From assembly GCF_027460265.1 (NCBI RefSeq), contig NZ_JAPZBC010000001.1, positions 4,285,501-4,349,500 on the forward strand: a stretch of DNA of 64,000 nt, given 5' to 3'. The position numbers and the translations under genes were made by a program. Under the pieces are notes generated by a model, which worked only from the letters and a program-made list of their open reading frames with translations, had not been told where the DNA came from and ran no database searches. Below are positions 17,193 to 24,737 of this stretch, piece by piece. How positions within the stretch are numbered: position 1 is the stretch's first letter; every line of letters begins with the position of its first letter. Source of the stretch: Streptomyces sp. WMMC940 (lineage in GTDB: Bacteria > Actinomycetota > Actinomycetes > Streptomycetales > Streptomycetaceae).

Positions 17193-18713
17193 GTGGTGGT
17201 GCAGGCGGGAGCGCTCGGGGCGGAACTCGACGAACTGCTGCGTGTGGTGCGGCGCCGGAGCCCGGCCTCGGTACTGGCCTGGCTGGGCGGCAGAATCGGG
17301 GCGGACGTCGCATGGGTCGGCAGGGCGGGCTCGGTCGACGCGGCGACGCCCGGCTTCCCGCCCGGGATCGCCCGGGTGCTGCCCCAGCACACCGGCCCCC
17401 TCGCCGGCGGAGGGCTGGTCGCGGCCACGACGCACCTGAACGGCCGGGAGGTGCGCCTGGAGGCGTTCGGCGGACGGGCGCCGCGCCCGGTGCTCGTGAC
17501 GGCCGCCTCCGCGCCGCTCCCGCGCGACTGGGTGGTGCTCGCCTCGCACGCCGGCGGCCTCCTCGAACTGCTCGACCGGGCGGGGGCGGCCGACGAGGAC
17601 GCCCACGGCTACGAGGCGAAGTCCCGCCAGCTGCGGTTCGCGGTGCTCACCGCGCTGATGAGCGGCGATGTCACCCTGGCCCGGCGCATGACCACGGGCG
17701 ATGTGCCGCCGCTGCTGGGCGCGGAGCGCATACGGGTCCATCTGCTGCACTGCACGCCGGCCGACCGCGACCGGTTGGCCCGGACGTATCTCGACCCCGC
17801 CGGCTACCACGGGGCCGCCCTGATGGTGCACTGCCCGGCGTTCAAGGAGCATCTGATCTGCCCCATCGCCGAGGACGCCGAGCCCGTGGGCCGACTGCGG
17901 CAGGGCGAGGTGCTGCGCAGGCTGGTCCGGGAGAACCCCGGATACGCGCTGGGCGTCAGCAGGCCGCATCCGCTCGCCGCGACGGCCGACGCATACGGAG
18001 AAGCGCTGCACGCGCTCACGGTCGCCCGCAACTCCCCGGACCGGCTCGCCGTCTACCGGGGCCGGCCTTCGCTGGTGCAGGTGCTCGACCGCCGGCCCGC
18101 CGCCGCGTGGGCTTCCGCCTTCCTGGAGCCGCTGGCCGCCGTGCCCAAGCCGACGGTGGACATCACACGCCTGGCGGTGACGTTCCCCCGCGCCGCCGTG
18201 GCACGGCTGCTGCAGATCAGCCGCACCACCGTGGCGGCGCACTGCCGCCGGGCGGAGGAGGCGCTGGGCGCCGACCTCGGCGACGTGCGCACCCGTGCCG
18301 CACTCGATCTGGCCCTGTCGCTGACCGCCGTCCACCCCGGCCCCGCCGACGACCGCCGGCCCGCGCCGACGCTGCCCGAACTGCTGCGTACCGTGCCCGC
18401 CGTGAGCTGGGCGGAGAGCTTCGTGGGTCCGCTGCGCGGCAGCCGGCACGGTGATCTGCACCGCACCGCGGAGGCGTGGATCGGCGCCGGTACGGATGCC
18501 CGGGCGGCGGCCGAGCGGCTGGGGCTGAGCCGGAACACGGTCCGGGCGCGGCTGCGCGCCGCGGAGCGGCTCCTCAACCGCGATCTGCTGACGACCGGTT
18601 CGGGGATCCACGACCTCGTCCACGCGCTGGAGGTGACGGGTGGGCAGCGTGCACGGCCCGCCGCCGAATCTGATCACCGTGCACGGTGGCCCGGGGGCCG
18701 GGTCGCCTCCTAA
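17193..18713 (+). CDS. PucR/CdaR-like helix-turn-helix transcriptional regulator
   Basis: 506 residues from GTG 17193 (three GTG codons in a row, 17193-17201; GGGAGAG lies 5 nt before the first). The N-terminal ~180 residues look like a sensory domain (LRVVRRRSPASVLAWLGGRIGADVAWVGRAG). Two HTH-like segments follow: LAVTFPRAAVARLLQISRTTVAAHCRRAEEALGADL in the middle and AEAWIGAGTDARAAAERLGLSRNTVRARLRAAERLLNRDLL near the end. The second is the PucR_HTH type, in which NTVRxRLR is the recognition helix. It is surrounded by catabolic genes and could control them; the palindrome sites look more like TetR operators, so its own target is unknown. Confidence 0.75.
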   Translation: MVVQAGALGAELDELLRVVRRRSPASVLAWLGGRIGADVAWVGRAGSVDAATPGFPPGIARVLPQHTGPLAGGGLVAATTHLNGREVRLEAFGGRAPRPVLVTAASAPLPRDWVVLASHAGGLLELLDRAGAADEDAHGYEAKSRQLRFAVLTALMSGDVTLARRMTTGDVPPLLGAERIRVHLLHCTPADRDRLARTYLDPAGYHGAALMVHCPAFKEHLICPIAEDAEPVGRLRQGEVLRRLVRENPGYALGVSRPHPLAATADAYGEALHALTVARNSPDRLAVYRGRPSLVQVLDRRPAAAWASAFLEPLAAVPKPTVDITRLAVTFPRAAVARLLQISRTTVAAHCRRAEEALGADLGDVRTRAALDLALSLTAVHPGPADDRRPAPTLPELLRTVPAVSWAESFVGPLRGSRHGDLHRTAEAWIGAGTDARAAAERLGLSRNTVRARLRAAERLLNRDLLTTGSGIHDLVHALEVTGGQRARPAAESDHRARWPGGRVAS

Positions 18714-19299
18714 CGTGCTGATGGCGCGGAGGACTTCCTTCCGCGCGGCCGCGAGCACGTGCCGCCGCGGGGTGAGGGCGTTCGCGTTACGGGGGTACGC
18801 GCATGCCCGTACGCCCCCGGCCCGTGCACGGTCCGCCCGCGGCCCCCGGCGTCGCCTCCGGCGCCGGGCCCGGTCCAGGACCGTGACCCTCCCGGTTCCG
18901 GCTGGGCTCCTCCCGGTCCCGGCCCGACCCCTCCCGGTCCCGGCCGGGCCCCTCCCGGTCGCGGACCGACCCGGTCGGAGTCCCTTGTCGCTCCGGCCCT
19001 GCACGCCCGCGCGCCCGCGGCCCCGTACACCGCAGTCCACTGCGCACGCTCGTACGCCGCACCCCGATCGGAGTCCCTTGCCGCCCCGGTCCGCCTCACA
19101 CGCCCGCGACCCGCGCCTCTACGCCGCGCCCCCACGCCCACGCCCCCACGCCCGCGGCCCCGCCGGCCCCCACACCTGCGCCCCGCGCCCCCACGCCCGC
19201 GCCCCCGCGCCCGCCGCCCCCGGTCCGCCCCGTCCGAGCGTGACCCGCAGACCCCTTGCCCGATCAGACGCCGGCCAAGACCATGGAGACTCAACAGAT
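18714..19299. other. Gene-free, cytosine-rich stretch with repeats
   Basis: About 590 bases before the LLM gene. All frames give low-complexity Pro/Arg/Ala peptides with no recognisable domain. It holds a 4 x 21 bp tandem repeat (18888-18971) and an imperfect longer duplication beginning CGGAGTCCCTTG (near 18976 and 19070), followed by many CCCACGCCCGCG-type words. I see no RNA gene. Confidence 0.5.
18888..18971. repeat. Four tandem 21-bp units
   Basis: Units at 18888, 18909, 18930 and 18951 each begin CCTCCCGGT and continue with a CCGG(C)-rich half. Unit length is exactly 21 bp. Units 2 and 3 are nearly identical; 1 and 4 are degenerate. No coding role is apparent. Confidence 0.75.
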
Positions 19300-19314
19300 A
19301 TGACGATCTGTCAG
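19300..19314. promoter_or_regulatory. Regulon palindrome, copy c (ATGACGATCTGTCAG)
   Basis: Matches CTGACGNNNCGTCAG at 13 of 15 positions, counting the N positions as matches: the first base is A and position 10 is T. TGAC-N5-GTCA is intact. It lies 61 bp upstream of the LLM start at 19376. Confidence 0.6.
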
Positions 19315-19375
19315 ATCGTTGCTCCGGGCGGCGCCCGCCGGACGACGTCGGATCCAGTGGCGAAGGGGCCGAACC

Positions 19376-20299
19376 ATGGTGGTCTACGGGATGCAGCTCC
19401 CGGTTCAGTCGCAGAGCACCATCTACGCCGAGTCCTGGGAGGCGGCCGCGGGCCCGGACGATCTCGTGGCGATCGCGCGCACCGCCGACCGCGCCGGGTT
19501 CGCGTACATCGCCGTATGCGACCACGTCGCCATCCCGCTGCGGCTCGCCGGGGCGATGTCCACGGTCTGGTACGACCCCGTCGCCACGCTGTCCTTCCTG
19601 GCCGCGGCCACCGAGCGGGTGCGGCTGCTCAGCCATGTCGCCGTCGTCGGGCTGCGCCATCCGCTGGTCACCGCCAAGCAGTACGCGACGCTCGACCACC
19701 TGTCCGGCGGCCGACTGCTCCTCGGGGTCGGGGCGGGGCACGTGCGCGAGGAGTTCGAGGCGGTCGGCGCCGACTTCGAGGGGCGCGGCGCCGTGCTCGA
19801 CGAGACGATCGACGCGCTCCGGGCGGCGCTCGGACCGGAGGAGTTCCCGCGCTTCGCGGGGGAGCGGTTCGCCTTCGAGGGGCTCGGCCAGAGACCGCGG
19901 CCCGTCCAGGCCCGGGTGCCGCTGTGGGTCGGCGGCTCCTCGCCCGCCGCCGTGCGCCGGGCCGCCCTCAAGGGGGACGGCTGGCTTCCGCAGGGCGATC
20001 CGCGAGACCGCCTCCCGCGGCAGATCGCCCGGCTCCGGACGCTGCGAGAGGAGGCCGGAGTCGAGGGCCCCCTCGTGATCGGCGCGATCACCGAGCCCCT
20101 GTACGTCGGCGACGCCGGCTGGGACACGGGCCGGCGCACGCTGACCGGCAAGCCCGACGCGCTCGCGGAGTCGCTGCGCGAGTACGGCGCCATGGGCGTG
20201 GACCAGATCCAGGTGCGGTTCCGAAGCCGGAGTCGCGGCGAGCTCATCGACCAGATGGCGGCCTTCGCCGCCGACGTGGCTCCGCACCTCGACCGTTAG
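19376..20299 (+). CDS. LLM-class (luciferase-like) F420-dependent oxidoreductase
   Basis: 307 residues. Typical LLM barrel: MVVYGMQLPVQSQSTIYAESW, DLVAIARTADRAGFAYIAVCDHVAIP, LSHVAVVGLRHPLVTAKQYATLDHLSGGRLLLGVGAGHVREEFEAVG, and RVPLWVGGSSPAAVRRAALKGDGWLPQ. The HPL...K/LDxLSxGR signature is shared by F420-dependent members. It starts at ATG 19376 after GAAGGGG. The SDR follows 9 bp after its stop, so they form an operon, preceded by operator copy c. A redox step on a catabolic intermediate is likely; the substrate is unknown. Confidence 0.88.
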   Translation: MVVYGMQLPVQSQSTIYAESWEAAAGPDDLVAIARTADRAGFAYIAVCDHVAIPLRLAGAMSTVWYDPVATLSFLAAATERVRLLSHVAVVGLRHPLVTAKQYATLDHLSGGRLLLGVGAGHVREEFEAVGADFEGRGAVLDETIDALRAALGPEEFPRFAGERFAFEGLGQRPRPVQARVPLWVGGSSPAAVRRAALKGDGWLPQGDPRDRLPRQIARLRTLREEAGVEGPLVIGAITEPLYVGDAGWDTGRRTLTGKPDALAESLREYGAMGVDQIQVRFRSRSRGELIDQMAAFAADVAPHLDR

Positions 20300-20308
20300 G
20301 AGTACGGC

Positions 20309-21061
20309 ATGGGAAAGCTGGACGGGCGCGTCTTCGTCGTCACGGGCGCGGCGCGCGGGCAGGGCGAGCAGGAGGCGCGGCTCTTCAGCGCGGAGGGCGC
20401 CCGGGTGGTCCTCGCGGACGTGCTCGACGACCGGGGCGAGGCGCTGGCCAGGGAACTGGGGGGCCTGTACGTCCATCTCGACGTCGGCGACGAGGCCGGC
20501 TGGGCGGCCGCCGTCGCCGCCGCCAAGGCCGCCTTCGGCCGTATCGACGGACTGGTCAACAACGCGGGCATCCTGCGCTTCAACGAGCTGGTCAGCACGC
20601 CCCTGGAGGAGTTCCAGCAGATCGTCCAGGTCAATCAGGTCGGCGCGTTCCTGGGAATCAAGACGGTCGCGCCCGAGATCGAGGCGGCGGGCGGTGGCAC
20701 GATCGTCAACACGGCCTCGTACACGGCGCTCACGGGCATGTCGTACGTCGGGGCGTACGCCGCGACGAAGCACGCGATCCTCGGTCTGACGCGGGTCGCC
20801 GCGATCGAGCTCGCGGCGAAGGGGATCCGGGTCAACGCGGTGTGCCCGGGGGCGGTGGACACCCCGATGAGCAACCCGGACGGCGCGGACCCGGACGCGC
20901 TGGACGGGCTGTACCGGCAGCTCGTGCCGCTCGGGAGGGTCGGGCAGCCGGAGGAGGTGGCGCGGCTCGCGCTGTTCCTGTCCTGCGACGACTCCTCCTA
21001 CATCACCGGGCAGCCGTTCGTCATCGACGGCGGCTGGCTGGCCGGCGTCAGCGTGCTCTGA
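20309..21061 (+). CDS. Short-chain dehydrogenase/reductase (hydroxysteroid dehydrogenase/FabG-like)
   Basis: 250 residues, classical SDR. Cofactor motif TGAARGQGE (TGxxxGxG), Asp after strand 2 (LADVLDD), which points to NAD(H), NNAG at LVNNAGIL, catalytic Ser in NTASYTAL, YxxxK as YAATK, and IRVNAVCPGAVDTPM. The sequence is closest to 3alpha/20beta-hydroxysteroid dehydrogenase-type SDRs. It is nine bases downstream of the LLM gene and preceded by GGAG. Its stop codon TGA (21059-21061) is embedded in operator copy d, so the palindrome is partly coding. Confidence 0.9.
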   Translation: MGKLDGRVFVVTGAARGQGEQEARLFSAEGARVVLADVLDDRGEALARELGGLYVHLDVGDEAGWAAAVAAAKAAFGRIDGLVNNAGILRFNELVSTPLEEFQQIVQVNQVGAFLGIKTVAPEIEAAGGGTIVNTASYTALTGMSYVGAYAATKHAILGLTRVAAIELAAKGIRVNAVCPGAVDTPMSNPDGADPDALDGLYRQLVPLGRVGQPEEVARLALFLSCDDSSYITGQPFVIDGGWLAGVSVL

Positions 21062-21072
21062 CGAATCGTCAG
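21058..21072. promoter_or_regulatory. Regulon palindrome, copy d (CTGACGAATCGTCAG), overlapping the SDR stop codon
   Basis: Perfect CTGACG-N3-CGTCAG palindrome. Its second to fourth bases are the TGA stop of the SDR. It is 77 bp upstream of copy e (start to start) and 106 bp upstream of the next LLM start, so the downstream gene has two operators. Confidence 0.7.
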
Positions 21073-21134
21073 ACAGGCCGCCCTCCCTCTATTGACGCCC
21101 CGGACGCGCGGTGGAACAGTCGACGGAGTCAAAT

Positions 21135-21149
21135 CTGACGATGCGTCAG
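21135..21149. promoter_or_regulatory. Regulon palindrome, copy e (CTGACGATGCGTCAG)
   Basis: Perfect palindrome, extended to TCTGACGATGCGTCAGA (21134-21150), 28 bp before the TTG start of the LLM gene at 21178. Best-conserved copy in the window. Confidence 0.72.
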
Positions 21150-21177
21150 AAAAGCAGGGACGGGACGGTGAACCCCC

Positions 21178-22296
21178 TTGGAATTCGGGCTCTTTGTTCA
21201 GGGTTACGTCGGCAAGCGCGCCGAGACCGACCCGCTCGCCGAGCACAAGGCGCTCATGGAGGAGACCGAGTACGTCGTCCAGGCGGACGAGTCCGGCTTC
21301 AAGTACGCCTGGGCCTCCGAGCACCACTTCCTGGAGGAGTACTCCCACCTCTCCGCCAACGACGTCTTCCTCGGCTACCTCGCCCACGCCACCGAGCGGA
21401 TCCATCTCGGCGCGGGCATCTTCAATCCGCTCGCCCAGGTCAACCACCCGGTCAAGGTCGCCGAGAAGGTCGCCATGCTCGACCACCTCAGCGAGGGCCG
21501 GCACGAGTTCGGCTCCGGGCGCGGCGCCGGCTCGCACGAGATCCTCGGCTTCCTCCCGGGCATCACCGACATGAACCACACCAAGGAGATCTGGGAGGAG
21601 ACCATCGCCGAGTTCCCCAAGATGTGGCTCCAGGAGGAGTACCAGGGCTTCCAGGGGAAACACTGGTCACTTCCCCCGCGCAAGGTGCTGCCCAAGCCGT
21701 ACGGGAAGTCCCACCCGCCCATGTGGTACGCGGCCGGATCCCCGCCCTCCTACGCCATGGCCGCCCGGAAGGGGCTCGGCGTGCTGGGCTTCAGCGTCCA
21801 GAAGGTCTCCGACATGGAGTGGGTGCTGGAGCAGTACAAGACCGCGATCCGCGAGGCCGACCCCATCGGCGACTACGTCAACGACAACGTCATGGTGACG
21901 TCGACCGCCGTCTGCGCCCCCACGCACGAGGAAGCGGTGCGGATAGCGGCGGGAGGCGGGCTGCACTACCTCCAGTCGCTGGTGTTCCGCTACCACGACA
22001 CCTTCCCGCGGCCCGAGGGGTTCCCCGTGTGGCCGGAGACCCTGCCCGAGTTCAACGAGGAGCTCATCGAACTCCTCATCCAGGAGGAACTGCTGATCTG
22101 CGGCGACCCGGACGAGGTGCTGGCGCAGTGCAAGCGGTGGGAGCAGGCGGGTGCGGACCAGCTCTCGTTCGGCCTGCCGATCGGGATCTCCAAGGAGGAC
22201 ACCCTCCAGACGATCCGGCTGGTCGGCGAGCACGTCATCCCGAAGATCGACACGGACCCGGTCCACCGCACGACCCGCTTCCGCGAGTCCGCGTGA
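21178..22296 (+). CDS. LLM-class flavin/F420-dependent oxidoreductase (TTG start)
   Basis: 372 residues. Starts with the rare codon TTG at 21178; no in-frame ATG or GTG precedes the fold, and the protein begins MEFGLFVQGYVGKRA, a typical LLM first strand. Further motifs: YAWASEHHFLEEYSHLSANDVFLGYLAHATERIHLGAGI, NHPVKVAEKVAMLDHLSEGRHEFGSGRGAGSHEI, PPMWYAAGSPPSYAMAARKGLGVLGFS. The AEKVAMLDHLSEGR signature and SEHH place it in the bacterial-luciferase-like monooxygenase group, which often uses FMNH2. Two copies of the regulon operator stand upstream. The TTG start may limit translation. Confidence 0.86.
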   Translation: MEFGLFVQGYVGKRAETDPLAEHKALMEETEYVVQADESGFKYAWASEHHFLEEYSHLSANDVFLGYLAHATERIHLGAGIFNPLAQVNHPVKVAEKVAMLDHLSEGRHEFGSGRGAGSHEILGFLPGITDMNHTKEIWEETIAEFPKMWLQEEYQGFQGKHWSLPPRKVLPKPYGKSHPPMWYAAGSPPSYAMAARKGLGVLGFSVQKVSDMEWVLEQYKTAIREADPIGDYVNDNVMVTSTAVCAPTHEEAVRIAAGGGLHYLQSLVFRYHDTFPRPEGFPVWPETLPEFNEELIELLIQEELLICGDPDEVLAQCKRWEQAGADQLSFGLPIGISKEDTLQTIRLVGEHVIPKIDTDPVHRTTRFRESA

Positions 22297-22997
22297 GCGG
22301 GTACCGACGGCCCGCCCCCGACCGGCCCGGACGGTCCGATGGACGCCCCGCCCGAGCGGGACGACCTGCCGGGACGGTCCGCAGGACCCGCCGTCCGCGT
22401 GCCCGCCCCGCCGTCCGGCGGCCCTGAAACCGTGGGGACGGACGGCCTGACCCGTGGGGACGGACGTGCCTGACCGTCGGTACCGAGGGGACCGCGCCGA
22501 AACCCGACCGGTCGCTACCGACCCGGACCGTCCACCCGGCGGCCGCCGCGGGCCGTCGGCGGGTGCGCGGCACCGGTGGCGCTCATGACCGACGGAGGGG
22601 CCGCCTCCCGAGCGGGGGTTCGTGGCGCGCGTCCCGTGCACCGAGGACCGCGGGCGGTGGCATCCCGGGCCGCCTCCCGCTTCCGGCCCGGTCGGAGGGC
22701 CACGCGGCCGCGGCCGGCCGCGGCGCCCCCGACCGGGCCACGCCCGTACCCACCACATCCCGTCCACCCACGCCACCGGACAGCACCACCCGTCCACCGC
22801 GTCACCCGGCCACCCCCACCCGTCAACCCCCCACCCGGCCGGCAGCCCCCCGCGAGCACCGCCCCGAGCCGATCGACCGATCGACCGATCGACCGACCGA
22901 CCTACCGCCCCAGCCGACCGCACCGCGCCCGACGCCCACGGCGCCGACGCCCGTACCCCGATGCCGGCGCGGCGCCCCGCACGCGAAAGGGACGACC
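22297..22997. other. 701-bp gene-free stretch with simple repeats
   Basis: Between the LLM gene and the acyl-amino-acid hydrolase. Frames give low-complexity Pro/Arg peptides. I see a duplicated word CGTGGGGACGGACG (near 22430 and 22453), dense CCACC words near 22740-22860, and GATCGACC units at 22871-22902. No RNA gene or regulon palindrome was found. Confidence 0.5.
22871..22902. repeat. 8-bp tandem repeat GATCGACC
   Basis: Three exact GATCGACC units followed by one GACCGACC unit (32 bp). Each unit contains the palindrome GATC/TCGA. It is about 100 bp before the hydrolase start; it could be slippage-prone. Confidence 0.8.
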
Positions 22998-24737
22998 ATG
23001 CTCGACCACCTCATCACGCGCGCGACCGTCGTCGACGGCACCGGCGCCCCCGCCTACACCGCCGACGTCGGCATCCGCGACGGCCGTGTCGCCGTCATCG
23101 CCGAACCCGGCACCACCACCGAGGAGGCCCGGTCCACCGAGGACGCGACCGGGCTCGTCCTCACGCCCGGCTTCGTCGACCCGCACACGCACTACGACGC
23201 CCAGCTGTTCTGGGACCCGTACGCCACCCCGTCCCTGAACCACGGCGTGACGACGATCGCCGGCGGCAACTGCGGGTTCACCCTCGCGCCGCTCAACCCC
23301 GACCGCCCCGAGGACGCCGACTACACGCGGCGGATGATGTCCAAGGTCGAGGGCATGTCCCTGGTCTCCCTCGAAGAGGGAGCGCCGTGGAACTGGCACA
23401 CCTTCGGCGAGTACCTGGACGCACTCGACGGCCGCATCGCCGTCAACGCCGGCTTCATGGTGGGCCACTGCGCGCTGCGCCGGCACGTCATGGGCCCGGA
23501 CGCGATCGGCGGTCGGCCCACCGGGGAGCAACTCCGGCAGATGCTCACGCTCCTCCACGACGCCATGGACGCCGGTGCCTGGGGGCTGTCCACGACCCAG
23601 TCGGCCACGCACTCCGACGGTGACGGCAACCCCGTGGCCTCCCGGCACGCGGAGCCCGCCGAACTCCTCGCGCTCTCCCGTGCCGTCGGCGAGCACGAGG
23701 GCACCCAGCTCGAGGCGATCGTCGCGGGCTGCCTCGACCGGTTCGCGGAGGAGGAGATCGACCTGCTCGTCGAGATGAGCGCCGCCGCGGGCCGGCCGCT
23801 CAACTGGAACGTGCTGACGGTCGACGCCGCCGTACCCGAACGCGTCCCCCGCCAGCTCGTGCCGAGCGAACGGGCCCGCCGCGCGGGCGGCCGGATCGTC
23901 GCCCTCACCATGCCGATCCTCACCCCCATGAACATGTCGCTGGGCACCTTCTGCGCCCTCAACCTCATCCCGGGCTGGGGCGAGATCCTGGGTCTGCCCG
24001 TCCCGGAGCGGATCGCGAAGCTCCGCGACCCGGACGTCCGCGCGGAGATGCTGCGCCGCGCCGGGTCCAGGGAGGCGGGCGTCTTCCGCAGGCTCGCCGA
24101 CTTCGAGCGGTACGTCATCGGCGACACCTACTCCGCCGGGAACGAGGGCCTCACCGGGCGCGTCGTGCGCGACATCGCCGCCGAGCGGGGCCAGGACCCC
24201 TTCCGGTGCCTGGTGGAGATCTGCGCCGACGACGGTCTGCGCACGGTCCTGTGGCCGATGCCCACCGACAACGACCCGGCCAGCTGGGCGCTGCGGGCGG
24301 AGACCTGGCAGCACGAGGACGTACTGCTCGGCGGCTCCGACGCGGGCGCGCACCTGGACCGGATGTGCGGGGCGCCGTACACGACGAGGTTCCTCGGCGA
24401 CTGTCTGCGCGGCCGGGGGCTCCTGGGACTGGAGGCCGCGGTGAAGATGCTCACCGACGACCCGGCGCAGCTCTTCGGGCTGCGCGAACGCGGCCGGATC
24501 GTCCAGGGCCACCACGCGGACCTGGTCCTCTTCGACCCGGAGCGGATCGACGCGGGCCCGGCGACCCTCGTCCACGACCTGCCCGGCGGCAGCCCGCGGC
24601 TGGACTCGCGCGCGCTGGGCGTCGTGTCCGTGCGCGTCAACGGGGTCGAGGCGATCCGCGAGGACCGGGTCACCGGAGCCGTGCCGGGGCGGGTGCTGCG
24701 CTCGGGCCGTGACACCAGGACGGTGAGCACCAAATGA
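22998..24737 (+). CDS. N-acyl-D-amino-acid deacylase-type amidohydrolase
   Basis: 579 residues, in the D-aminoacylase/dihydroorotase-like superfamily. Motifs: HLITRATVVDGTGAPAYTADVGIRDGRVAVI, metal site GFVDPHTHYD (HxH), GVTTIAGGNCGFTLAP, GWGLSTTQS-like activity loop, VLLGGSDAGAHLDRMCGAPYTTRFLGD (C-terminal metal/catalytic Asp) and GRIVQGHHADLVLFDPERI. Family members remove acyl groups from D-amino acids or hydrolyse related amides. ATG 22998 follows GAAAGGGA. It overlaps the aldehyde dehydrogenase start as ATGA, so the two are translationally coupled. Confidence 0.85.
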   Translation: MLDHLITRATVVDGTGAPAYTADVGIRDGRVAVIAEPGTTTEEARSTEDATGLVLTPGFVDPHTHYDAQLFWDPYATPSLNHGVTTIAGGNCGFTLAPLNPDRPEDADYTRRMMSKVEGMSLVSLEEGAPWNWHTFGEYLDALDGRIAVNAGFMVGHCALRRHVMGPDAIGGRPTGEQLRQMLTLLHDAMDAGAWGLSTTQSATHSDGDGNPVASRHAEPAELLALSRAVGEHEGTQLEAIVAGCLDRFAEEEIDLLVEMSAAAGRPLNWNVLTVDAAVPERVPRQLVPSERARRAGGRIVALTMPILTPMNMSLGTFCALNLIPGWGEILGLPVPERIAKLRDPDVRAEMLRRAGSREAGVFRRLADFERYVIGDTYSAGNEGLTGRVVRDIAAERGQDPFRCLVEICADDGLRTVLWPMPTDNDPASWALRAETWQHEDVLLGGSDAGAHLDRMCGAPYTTRFLGDCLRGRGLLGLEAAVKMLTDDPAQLFGLRERGRIVQGHHADLVLFDPERIDAGPATLVHDLPGGSPRLDSRALGVVSVRVNGVEAIREDRVTGAVPGRVLRSGRDTRTVSTK

